Part shown: positions 1-9,962 of the stretch, one piece after another
Numbering within the stretch: the first letter of the stretch is position 1
How the letters are laid out: every line of letters begins with the position of its first letter
From: Camellia lanceoleosa
Taxonomy: Eukaryota > Streptophyta > Magnoliopsida > Ericales > Theaceae
Length of the DNA: 64,000 nucleotides
Assembly (NCBI GenBank): GCA_025200525.1
Contig: CM045761.1
Location: 38,324,190-38,388,189 of the forward strand
Direction: 5' to 3'
The notes under the pieces: generated by a model
What the model saw: the letters and a program-made list of their open reading frames with translations, nothing else
Databases searched by the model: none
Told to the model about the DNA's origin: nothing
Position numbers and translations under genes: made by a program

Positions 1-1178
1 TTGCCTAGATTTTCATATGACAAGAACAGTATCCTAGTTCGGTTATAGCGTGCATAAAGATCAAAAAAGTGTTCTACTGACTGAATCAGCGTGTTCAAGG
101 TGTTCTTGAGAAGTTCTTTAGAAAGTACAGGCATGGAAGAAGAAAAACAAAGTGTTTTGCAACAACATATAATATGAACAACTATGGAGTAAAACGAAAG
201 AAAAAACAGTGAAAAGAGAAGCAGATTTGGAAAAAGCTTACCAGGAAGGGAGAGAGGCTAGAGGTAAAAGCAGGCGTAGCAACAGCAATGGAGGGCACGA
301 GCTCTTGAGACGCAAGGAGGAAGAGCAATAGAGCAAGAGAGAGAGAGTAGAGAATGAATAATATGAGATAGTGATGCAGAAATGAAGGGTTGTTTTGTGT
401 AAAGGCGTTTTTAGGCGGGAACTGTTCAAAAGTTGCGAAATACGAGGGCGTGAATAAATGTGAACGGCCATTAGGGGCTTGCCACGTGTCAAGGAAGGAC
501 AATCGATTCGGCCGCAAATTGAAGAGACGTTTGAGCCGACAGTATAGCTCAAGTGCTTAGCTCGGTTGGGAAAGATAAAAGGTCTTAGCTCATACCGAAA
601 GGCTTGTGGGTTTTAGCTACCGAAAGGCTAACGGATTGTTAGCTCGGCTGGAGAGGTTAAAAACTCTAGCTTGGTTGGTAAACAAGTAATCCCTATCACG
701 CTTCGCGGATGGAATTAAGGGGCAATTGAGAGGGCAATTTATACGCAAAATTGGGCCGAGCTGGGTCTTGGGCCGAGGTAAAAGAGGCCGAGCGAATGGC
801 CCTGTGGGAGTTGCTCCGGTCTGGAGAAATAGCCTCTGAGTTAGACCGGTTGAGGGTTAGTCCGGCCGCGTGAGGTTTACTTTTACTCCGGCTGGGAAGT
901 ATGATGTTGGTAGTTCGGTTGAGACGCATGATGACCGAGGTGTACCAAGTCCATGAGGGGACTTTGGTGTGAAGATAGTTCGGCTTAACTCTCTTATGGT
1001 TAGCTCGGTCCGAGCATGGAAAACCGAGGTAAGAGACTCCTATGGTTAGCTCAGTTTTGGCATGGAAAACCGAGGTAGGAGGGAGTAGTAAGTATCTAAT
1101 CTGGAGATGTTACTTCGGTCCTGAAGTAGTCCGGTCATAAGAAGAACCATCTCACTTGGTTTAAGCAGTGAGGGAGGG
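1..1178 (+). mobile_element. E0: 3' internal region of a Tat-like Ty3/gypsy element (partial)
   Basis: This stretch lies just upstream of an LTR and looks like the 3' untranslated module of the two complete elements downstream. It contains many CCGAGGT and AGCTCGG words, as they do. Near 235-245 it has a GCTTACCAG string, which on the minus strand is a CTG|GTAAGC splice donor. The same donor occurs at the equivalent place in E1 (about 19735-19747) and E2 (about 42540-42550), where it probably begins a 5'-UTR intron of the antisense gene. A purine-rich run and the CACGTG word at about 484 fit a minus-strand promoter and leader. The short ORFs here have no recognisable domain and are probably chance. 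The left part of the element is outside the window, so gag-pol and the antisense exons cannot be seen. Assignment rests on layout and motif style. Confidence 0.6.
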
Positions 1179-1538
1179 TGTTGGAGGATAAGCATTATCT
1201 TCCAAGAGTATGAGTTCTAGGAGGACTCTATGTAAGGAGGGGTAATCCTAGAAGGACTCTACACTTGGAGGGGTAAGAATCCTACCAGGATTGTGCCACG
1301 TGAAATCTATATAAGCTCATCAATAACACCTTTAGAGAGGTAATACAATTTTGCTCCCTGAATACTTAGAGCTTTTGCCTTCTTGTCTTGCTTACTGACT
1401 TAGGCATCGGAGAGGTTTCCGGCACACACCTGCCAGCTAGCTCACGTTTGTATTTTCAGGTGGTAGAACGACGTCGTACGGAGGAACGAAGACTTGATCA
1501 ACAGGATTATACGAGAAGGTGTATTTCTTTCCCGTACA
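1179..1538 (+). repeat. E0 3' LTR (TGTTGG...GTACA, about 360 bp)
   Basis: A polypurine run (AGGGAGGG, 1171-1178) is followed at once by TGTTGGAGGATAAG, the usual tract-to-LTR junction. The unit contains a TATA-like CTATATAAGC at 1308-1317 preceded by CACGTG, and ends ...CCCGTACA at 1538. Just beyond it, sequence shared with another locus in this window (30648 onward) begins, which supports this as the outer edge of the element. No 5' LTR partner or target duplication is available because the left end is cut off. Ends are inferred from TG...CA and the junction. Confidence 0.6.
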
Positions 1539-1544
1539 CTACTA

Positions 1545-2862
1545 CTACTATTATTATTACTAAGTTGACTCTAAAATAGATAACCAAAGTACACATCTTA
1601 AATAAATAAATTAACTATAGCCTTAAATTCTTATTGGCCATGACTTTTCTCCAGTCTGCCATTGGATTAGAGAATTGTTGTTAGGTTTTGTGGACTCATT
1701 TTTGAGTCCTGTTTTGATAATCCAAACTATACACATTTTAAGGTTCGTCGAGTACATTATCCCTATTAAAAATCGAGTTGATTAGATAACAGCAACCATG
1801 TGTTTGGATCAGTTTTGTATTTTTTTTAAAAAATATACAGTGAAAAAATATATGGTTCACACAAAATTGATTTCAATACGTGATTTTCATTATTCGATCG
1901 ACTTAATTTTTTGTAGAAATAATGTATTCGATGAATTCTAAAATATAAAAGGTTTGGATCATCGAAATGGGTTCCCAAATTGGACCTATTAGGTTGGACT
2001 AGAGACCGTCCAATCCCATTCCTATTTTACATGAATTTTTTATTCGAATAGATGGAATTACATAAAAGATTAGAAACTTAAATATCCATGTTATTATATC
2101 GTATGCCAAAAAAGGGTCAACATTAACTTGCTAATTTTATGTTTTTTATTTTTATTTTTTTTTACATATTGGCTAATTTATAAATATATTTTTGGTAATC
2201 TAGTTTTTTGTAAATCATAAAGCAAGAAGATCATTTATCTAGTTCTTGTAACTAAATTTTCTTGTTTTAATTTTTTTAAAGTAAATTTAGTGTATAATTT
2301 TAAAAAGGGCAAATTACATTCACATCCCTTAAGGATAATAGAAAATATAGCAAATCTCATAGTGTTTATATAATTATATGGACTTCTTTTTTAGTAAGGT
2401 TAAAAAGGTCAAAACTAATACAAATGTTATGAAAACACAACAACACACAATCTAAAAGATATATTTCAATATAAAAAATATGACAATATTAATTTTTTTA
2501 TTTATATAACTAACAAATTTTTGATGAAAATGAGACAAAGTGTTATAAACTTAAAAATCTTAAAGGAGTCCAGTGTAATTACCCCTTTAATAATTATGCA
2601 CATTTTTTTTGTTCCACTCTTTCTTGTGACAAGTCGAAGTCTATGCAAACGTAAAAGTCCATTTTCAAGTCATGACTACAACGTTTGACGAAGTTCCAAG
2701 GAATTCTTCTTATTCTTCTTATTCTTCTTCTTCTTCTTCTTCTTCTTAATCAATACAAATCTTAAAAGCCCTCTTCGATCTGAGGATGCCTTGCATTATT
2801 GCATTCATGCTGTCATTATTTTAGAGCTTCCATAATAGAATCCATACCTACATACCTCAATT
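1545..2862 (+). promoter_or_regulatory. Upstream region of receptor-kinase copy 1 (duplicated at 30648-31955)
   Basis: This AT-rich segment aligns by eye from ACTAAGTTG...CTCTAAAATAGATAAC onward with 30656-31955, up to the ATG of a second receptor-kinase fragment. Shared landmarks include GCAACCATGTGTTT, TTTGATGAAAATGAGACAAA, the CAAGTCATGACTACAACG block near 2665, and the run-up to ATGAGTAAAAATGGC. It therefore contains the ancestral promoter and leader of the kinase gene. A (TTC)n microsatellite lies at about 2707-2748. I cannot place a TATA box or transcription start with confidence. Confidence 0.75.
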
Positions 2863-3289
2863 ATGAGTAAAAATGGCACAACTTGTTCCTCTCTTTATTA
2901 CTCCTCTGCTATACTCATAGCAGCAGTATGCATGACAATTATTAATACAAGATTGTTAACCTCAGCATCTACAAAATCATCATCGTCAGTGATAGAGGCG
3001 AAAGCTCTACTCAATAGCAATTTGTGGGGGAACTTTTCTTCAACAAATCACTGTGAGCTGATGGGCATCACTTGCAATTGGGCAGGAAGTGTCACTCAAA
3101 GACAACTTATTTCTCCATGTTGTTCCCAAAAGCTTGAAAGCATGAACTGGACATCCTTGCCAAATCTCGAACATCTCAATCTCGTCTGTTGTAACTTAAC
3201 TGGAAGCATCCCTGAAGAAATTGGCACTCTGTCAAAGCTCACCAACCTTTATCTCTCCCGCAACAATCTTGAAGGTTTGATCCCTTCAT

Positions 3290-3790
3290 CTATTGGTCAA
3301 CTGACCAATTTGACTTGGCTGGATCTCTCTTCAAATAGACTTAGTGGTCCAATCCCTTCATCTATTGGTCAATTGGGCACCTATCTGGATCTCTCATCAA
3401 ATCGACTTAGTGGTCCAATCCCTTCATCTATTGGTCAATTAACCACTTTGTTATATCTAGATCTCTTATCAAATCGACCTAGTGGTCCAATCCCTTCACC
3501 TATTGGTAAATTAACCACTTTGACGAATTTGGATCTCTCATCAAATCGACTTAGTGGTCCAATCCCTTCACCTATTGGTAAATTAACCACTTTGACGAAT
3601 CTGGATCTCTCATCAAATTGATTTAGTGGTCCAATCCTTTCATCTATTGGTCAATTAACCAATTTGATCTTTCTAAATCTCTCATCAAATCGACTTAACG
3701 GTCCAATACCTTCATCTATTGGTCAATTAACCGCTTTGATCTTTCTGTATCTCTTCTCAAATCGACTTAACAGTTCCATCCCTCCAGAGA
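3290..3790 (+). repeat. Recently amplified 72-bp LRR units inside the receptor pseudogene
   Basis: About seven consecutive 24-residue LRRs are nearly identical at DNA level, each carrying SNRLSGPIPSSIGQLT or a close variant. One unit has lost two residues (QLGTYLDLS) and another carries the TGA stop. LRRs on either side (residues 80-140 and after 3790) are far more diverged. This points to late tandem duplication by unequal exchange rather than ancient LRRs. Confidence 0.85.
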
Positions 3791-4742
3791 TAGGAAAGCT
3801 AGAGAATTTGGTTGAAATGCATTTAGGTGTTAACAACCTTCATGGTCTAATTCCTGTAGAAATACGAAATTTGACACAATTGACTTACTTGAACCTCACA
3901 GATAACCTCCTTAAAGGTAAGATCCCATCTTCTATAGGTCAGTTGATGAACTTGGAGTTTCTTGACATGTCTGCAAATCAGATCAACAACATCATACCCA
4001 CTGAACTGGGGCATTTATCCAACCTTCGCAATCTCAAATTGTCATGGAACCAACTTTTAGGCCAGATATCACCAATCAAAGTTCTCTACAAACTTCAATA
4101 TCTGGACCTCTCTCACAATTTGCTTAGTGGACTTATCCCAAAAGAGCTAGAACAACTCAAATTTTTGAAGAAGTTAAATTTGAGTGATAATTACTTGAAT
4201 GGAACAATACCCACTGGACTCGCAAACTGGTTCTATTTAAGGCACTTAGATCTTTCCCACAATACTTTCTCCGGCGAAGTCCCGTATAGTCTTTGCTACA
4301 TAGAAGATCTTGACATGTCATACAATCGTCTCAAGGGTCAAATCCCACAATATAGGTATGATTGTCCACCCTATATGAAGCAAGAAATTGCTCCAAGAAA
4401 AAAATAGTAAAGTTTGCTCTCATCATTTCTCTCCCTATCATAGTTTGCCTTGCCTTTATTGCATTTGCATGTTTTTGTTGTCGTAAGGCCTAGAAAAACA
4501 AAATTGAGGCTAGGGCAATGAAAAATGGGGATATTTGCTCGATATGGAATTACGATGGAAGAATTGCATACGAAGACATCATCAAAGCAACATACGACTT
4601 TGACATCAGACACTTCATTGGAACCGGTGGTTATGGCAGTGTCTACAGAGCTCAGTTGCCATCTGGTAAAGTAATTCCATTGAAAAAACTCCATCGTTTG
4701 GAAGTAGAGGAGCCAGCTTTAGACAAGAGTTTCAGAAATGAG

Positions 4743-4990
4743 GTGCAAATGTTAACAAATGTAAGGCACCGAAACATGTTCCTGGTGTATGAATATATGG
4801 AAAGGGGAAGTTTGTTTTGTTCCCTGAGAACTGATGCTGATGTTGATGCTGATGCTATTGAATTAGGTGCAAATGTTAATGAATGTAAGGCACCGAAACA
4901 TGTTCCTGGTGTATGAATATATGGAAAGGGGAAGTTTGTTTTGTTCCCTGAGAACTGATGCTGATGTTGATGTTGATGCTATTGAATTAG
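4743..4990 (+). repeat. 124-bp tandem duplication in the kinase N-lobe
   Basis: The segments 4743-4866 and 4867-4990 are near-identical direct copies, each running from GTGCAAATGTTAA to GCTATTGAATTAG. Because 124 is not a multiple of three, the second copy moves into another frame. Both copies encode RHRNMFLVYEYMERGSLF. The few differences suggest the duplication came late in decay. Confidence 0.95.
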
Positions 4991-5545
4991 GATGGACTCT
5001 GAGGGTAAACATTGTTGAAGCAATATCACATTCTTTATCCTACTTACATCATGATTGCACCCCACCTATTGTTCATCGGGATATATCGAGCAACAACATT
5101 CTATTGAACTCTAAATGGGAGGCTTTTGTTTCCGACTTTGACACTGCCAAATTGCTACATCTTGATTCATCGAATCAAACTGTTATTGCAAGCACTTATG
5201 GATATTTTGCCCCAGGTAGCAAAAAATACCTTTCCTTTTAACTTTTTTAAACAGAAAGTGTAGTTTATGGCTTATTTCATTGATCTTTTTCTTTGTGCAG
5301 AATTCACTTACACCATGGTTGTGACTAAAAAGTGTGATGTTTATAGCTTTGGGGTGGTGGCACTAGAAACAATCATGGGAAGGCATCCGGGAGAACTACT
5401 CTCATCATTGGAATCACCGTCTGCTCCAAACATAATGCTAGCTGATGTCTTAGACCCGCGCCTTCCGCTTCCAACTAATCCAATGGTTGTGTGGAACATT
5501 GTTCTAGTTGCTAGAATGGCATTTGCATGCTTGCGCTTTGTGCCG

Positions 5546-6319
5546 AGATCTCGTCCAACAATGTTGTGCGTATCTTAAGAGTTTGAATCTTGCAGGAAGA
5601 GTTTCTCTACACCTCTTCGTGCAATTTCACTACTACAGCTATGGAATCCAGAAATAGATTTTTATCCAATAAATGAATAAAGTCAATACTTGTGTTTCCT
5701 ATCCAAAAAAAAAAACCATATTTAGAAATGTCAAGTATTATATTTTTTTCAAGACATTGGTTGTTATAACTAATATGTATGAAGGCAGTGTGAACATTTG
5801 AATTTGACCTTTTATATTCCAAGTGGCAAACATGGTTTCTGAAACCTATTTTGTCTATGCTAGAGATGAATATATTGGATCATGATCTCTAGCCAGGATG
5901 TCAAAAAAAAAAATGGTCTTGTTGTAGAATAAATTTCAATGATGCTTTGCTCAAAGTCTTGTTCTCTAAGCCAAGATCTCGTCCAACAATGCTACACTTG
6001 TCTCAAGAGTTTTAGACTTCAACTACACCACTTTGTGCTATTTCACTATAATGCAATAAAGAAACATATTTTATCAAATAAATAAATGAAGTCAATGCTT
6101 GCGTTTCTTGTAGAAAAAAAAAATATTTGTGTTTAGAAATGTCAAGTATTGTATTTTTTTCAAGACATCAGCAGTTGTTACAACTAATATGTATGAAGGC
6201 TGCTATATACAAACAGATGAATTTCACCCTTTTTATTCCAAGTGGCGACCATAGTTGCCGAAATCTATTTTGTCTATGCTAGAGGTGTAATATTGGATTA
6301 TGATCTCTAGCAAGGATGT

Positions 6320-6360
<41 letters not shown>

Positions 6361-6405
6361 TTCAATAGAATCAATTTCAAAGATGCTTTGCTCAAAGTCA
6401 TGAGG
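5546..6405 (+). repeat. Tandem duplication of the receptor-kinase 3' end and flank (428-bp period)
   Basis: The block from AGATCTCGTCCAACAATG at 5546, through CAAGTATTATATTTTTTTC and TATTTTGTCTATGCTAGAG, to the A-rich end near 5911 recurs starting at 5974 and ending near 6320. A third, short piece (6355-6405, GATGCTTTGCTCAAAGTC) resumes the same order. The first bases are the last coding codons of the kinase (SRPTM), so the duplication starts inside the gene. The second copy ends in a run of about 40 A at 6320-6358. The rest, to about 6860, shows no gene. Confidence 0.85.
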
Positions 6406-6869
6406 ATTTAAGATTGGAATTCTATTTGACATTCTATGAAGAAAATAAAACAAAAAATTACATTTATACCATTTTGGGTACCGTGGCATGCCAAAATATG
6501 AGTTTTGTGACATTGCCAAAATGTTCTTACTTCAACATATCTTCTGTAAAGCAAGCTTTGATGCCTTGTATTTATTCGTGACAGCCATTGATCTTATTAG
6601 GCCCTTGATTTATTGGCAGCAAAAAAATAATCATGAAAGTCATTTTCCTCCCAGTAATCTGGCTTATCATTTGAGCAAACACTCATTGCCAAAAGTACCA
6701 AATTATAGTAGCGCATGAACAAAAAGTTCAGAGATCTCAAAGACCTCCATCACAGTGATTAGCTCAATGATTCTAAGCATTGTATCCTCCACCAACCTTC
6801 AAATTGCCTTCAAAATCTTACCAATAATCCCCACAAAAACACAACCCATCCTCGAAATGGTGACATCTA

Positions 6870-8700
6870 CTATTGTCCCTCACAATTATCTTTCTCCCAA
6901 GAAACAACCTTGGACATAAACTTGATTGCAGAATGGCAGTCCACACATACCGTCAAATTTTTCTTTACAGTGATTGGCTTCCCAACTAGCATGTTTATTA
7001 GTGCAAATGTGATAGCTATCCTCTCACTGTGACAATGAAGAACCTTCTCCTTTGTATTATTGTCCAGGTCAAGTGGGATAGAATCTGTGAAAGCAACATA
7101 TTCAGATCTCTTGATCTGGTCAATAAGACTATCAAGTTTCTCAGCATATTTCTTTCTTTTTTGGATGAGACCAATCCTTAGCTCCAAAAACATGGGCTTT
7201 GCTACCGATGTCTACCCAACTATACCCGGGCAATTTTTTCACATTCCCATCCGTCAATGGCTTCCTAACACTCCTTACATCATCCCATTTCCACATAAAT
7301 AATCGAAAGCAAAACATAAGGACCACTGTTCTCGAGTTCAAGTCTCATCAATTGTTCTGCTGCTAGTTTGCCCCTCTCTGTCGCCCTGCAACTTGCAAGC
7401 CCCAAGAAAAGAACACCATTCAAAAGCATTTGGCTCGAATGACATGCTATTGATAAATTCTTCAGCTTCTTTAAGCCTTCCTGCATGCCAAAGCAAATCA
7501 ATAACACAAGAGTAATGTTCTGACCTAGGAGATAATTCTGTAAATCTTTTTCATGGAATGAAAGTAATTTAATCCTTCGTCTACCAATCGTGAAGGCCTA
7601 CAACCATTTAAAAAATTGACAAATGTTATAACATTTGATTTAATTCCATTTAGAAGCATCTTGTCAAAAGTTTTCATAGGATCTTTTCCCAATCCATGTT
7701 GAGCAAACACACTTACTAGCAAATTCCATGCCATCTCAGTTGGGCATTCAATCTCCTAAAACACTTGGATTGAAAAATCAAGCATACCGTATTTCCCATA
7801 CATATCAATGAGAGCTGAAGAAACAGATGGGTCTTTGTCAAAGTGAATTTAACTACTTGGCAATGAAGTTGGGTCCCTCGCTCAAGTGCAGCTTGGTCAG
7901 TACATGCCTTTATCAAGCTAGAGAAAGTGAACTCAATGGGCTCAATCCCCCACCTCCACAACTCAAGATAAACATCCAAAGCCTTCTCGATTTGATCCTT
8001 CTCGACATACCCATCAATCAAAACAAGTATAAGACACTACATTTCTACCCTCAAAGCCAATTGCAAACACATTTGAAGCACTTTCCATATCTCCCACTTT
8101 TGAATACATATCTGTTAAGGCATTACCCATAACAAGATACAACTCAAATCCTAGCTTCACTACACTGGAATGAATAGATTTTCTAAAATCAAAGGCCTTT
8201 AGAGCCCCACAAGCACCTAATGTGCTACAAAGCAGATGCTGATCAATAACTACATCTTCACACATCACCATCCTCTCAAAAGCTAACAAAGATTCTTCAA
8301 AATCTCCATTTTTTGCATACCCATCAATCATAGCGGTCCATGACACCTCATCCTTATAAGACATCTCCCCAAAGACCTTACATGTGCCAACCATCACGCC
8401 ACAATTCGAGTACATATCAGCTAAATTACTACCCACAAATAATTTATAACTAAACCCACATTTTAAAGAAAGACAATGCATTTGCCTCCCAAATTCAATT
8501 GGCCCAAGTGATGTAGAGGCCTGAAAAACACTCGAAAAGGCGAACTAGGTCTAGTTCGGGATTTCGCTAGCAATTCAATCAACCCAAGTTTCTGTGAGGC
8601 ATTTTGTTGAACAGTTGAATGGCGTGGTCGAGTTGGCCATATTTTGAGAGTCCCAGAGCAAGTGCTTGCTCAGAGTTTGAAATTTCATGAGTGCAGTAAA
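6870..8700 (-). pseudogene. PPR-DYW (PLS-class) RNA-editing factor pseudogene
   Basis: Minus-strand fragments in three frames read in the correct order as a pentatricopeptide repeat protein of the organelle RNA-editing type. From 8700 downward: a degenerate PPR with QLFNKMPHRNL, repeats with VGSNLADMYSNCG, VSWTAMIDGYAKNGDFEESL and GNALTDMYSKVGDMESASNVF (8481-8014), further repeats (8021-7525), then E/E+ motifs including PGYSWVDI (about 7230) and a DYW-type segment with HSERIAI and [15 protein letters not shown] (about 7030-6900). The protein stops before the usual DYW tripeptide. Several frameshifts, an internal deletion around 7740-7800 and a disrupted N-terminal part show it is dead. Family members act in mitochondria or chloroplasts; the N-terminal transit region is not recognisable. 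Target unknown. Confidence 0.85.
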
Positions 8701-9156
8701 GAAGATTTCTAAGAGAGGGGTGCTACTGTAATCAGGCAAATATAAATGTTGCTTTTTTTGTAAATTTTATCTAAATTTATTGTCAAAATAGCAAAATGCT
8801 ATGTATGTGTTGACCCTGCCCCTTTGCTTTTACCATATGATATGAATGCTTTATAAATGTGAGTAATTCAAACTTCTAGTTTGTTTGTTTTTTTTTTTTT
8901 TTTTTTTTTTTGTATGATTTAATTTTTTTATTATGTGTATATTTACTTATTTGTCTTCAATTTTATGTAAAAACCATTTACTTGTTATGTTAATTTATAA
9001 TTAAGTCCTAATTTATTTTTTATTCTTCTCATGGAATATGATAATTCATATCAATTGGCAAATAAAAAACATAATCATTTATGTTTTAGCACCACAAAAG
9101 TAAAAATTCGGTTCTATCCCTAATTTTACTATAATTGATATAATAAATTTCACATG
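8701..9156. other. AT-rich spacer
   Basis: No open reading frame, RNA gene or structured repeat is visible. There is a run of about 23 T near 8889-8911. The segment is the left host flank of element E1, and the same host sequence resumes at 21057. Confidence 0.7.
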
Positions 9157-9161
9157 AGTAT
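9157..9161 (+). repeat. E1 target-site duplication (AGTAT), left
   Basis: AGTAT immediately precedes the TG of the 5' LTR and recurs directly after the CA of the 3' LTR at 21052-21056. A 5-bp duplication is the normal integration mark of Ty3/gypsy elements. Confidence 0.95.
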
Positions 9162-9927
9162 TGTGGGGTTATATTTCTGAGTATCAACACGTGGCAAGGT
9201 GACGCCGACGTGTCAGCCGAGGTGCCACGTGTCACAGTAAGTTTTACCGAGGTAATCGAAGAGTTGCCGAGGTTATCTCCGAAGATAGCTTAATCCAAGA
9301 CAAAGGCCTCTCCTTTTCTTATACCTCGGCTTAACATGTAAAGGCCGTGCTACCGAAGAAGAATTAAGCCGAGGTAACTGTCAGGTCGACCATACCTGCC
9401 TATATAATATGATAATATTATCTTGGTCAGGTGGATATATAGCCCTATGAAGAAAGCCTTGAGGCAGAAACTGCTGGCCATGAGGCCATATGAGTTGGCC
9501 ATGAGGCCACGAGCAGCCATGTGGAGTAATGAAGAGCTTTTATCTGGAAAGCTGCCAAAAGTGCAACAGTGGGTTGGCAGCCAGCTCAAAAGCTGGTGGC
9601 CTCTCCATTAACTTCTCTGGTATATATATGGAGAGGTTGAGAAGAATGAGGAGGACGGATGATGGACAGAACGCATACAACTATAAGCTAATTGTAACAT
9701 TTACAATCATAAGCTTAGAGAGCAAAGTGAGAGAGAGAATTACAGAGAGTTAAGTGTAATTCTTACTGCTTATTCAATATAGTGAATTACCTCGGCCTCC
9801 CGTGGACGTGGGCAATTTTTCCGAACCACGTTAAATTCTTTGTGTTATTATTTGTGCCATCTATTCTGCCTGTGTTCTACAGCTGAATCACTAAGATAGG
9901 CAGTGTGATCAGAAAATCACCCACACA
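9162..9927 (+). repeat. E1 5' LTR (766 bp)
   Basis: Begins TGTGGGGTTATATT and ends ACCCACACA. Near the U3 start it has two CACGTG G-boxes in inverted context (9188-9193 and 9226-9231: ACACGTGGC then GCCACGTGT). A TATATATA box lies at about 9621-9629, upstream of the GAGAGGTTGAG region that probably starts R. The last 25 bp match the end of the 3' LTR exactly. Confidence 0.95.
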
Positions 9928-9930
9928 ATT

Positions 9931-9948
9931 TGGCGCCGTCTGTGGGAA
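9931..9948 (+). other. E1 primer-binding site
   Basis: TGGCGCCGTCTGTGGGAA begins three bases after the LTR. TGG followed by a GC-rich stretch is the expected complement of a tRNA 3' CCA end. A tRNA-Asp-like primer, as in related plant gypsy elements, is my guess. E2 has TAGTGCC in place of TGGCGCC, so its site is damaged. Confidence 0.85.
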
Positions 9949-9962
9949 TCTAAGACGAATAC

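Larger units (their letters stand above)
2863..5578 (+). pseudogene. LRR receptor-like kinase pseudogene (MIK2-like), copy 1
   Basis: It reads as a transmembrane leucine-rich-repeat receptor kinase of the MDIS1-interacting/MIK2-like type, which senses ligands at the plasma membrane. In order: hydrophobic signal peptide (residues 1-35), LRR N-terminal cap with CELMGITC, about 15 LRRs (3170-4350), transmembrane segment rich in I/L/F/C (4410-4485), then kinase. Visible kinase motifs are the glycine loop GTGGYGSVY (about 4620), HRDISSNN (about 5075) and DFD in place of DFG (about 5140). An 85-bp intron (5216-5300, GT...GCAG) sits in frame between exon ends reading FAP and EFTYTMVV. Lesions: CGA to TGA at 3619-3621, a frameshift in the A-run near 4395-4404, TAG at 4491, loss of residues between RHRN and FLVYEYM, a 124-bp tandem duplication that shifts frame, and early termination at 5578. 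The start is chosen because it begins the signal peptide and is kept in copy 2. The family call is firm; it cannot make a receptor. Confidence 0.9.

Noticed and set aside
182..552. Minus-strand ORFs of about 105 residues at the left edge
   Set aside because: They lie in a CT-rich leader-like part of E0, overlap each other in two frames and have no recognisable domain.
2863..5578. Receptor kinase as a functional gene with extra introns removing the stops
   Set aside because: The stop at 3619 lies inside an LRR and has no splice sites around it. The 124-bp duplication also shifts the kinase frame.
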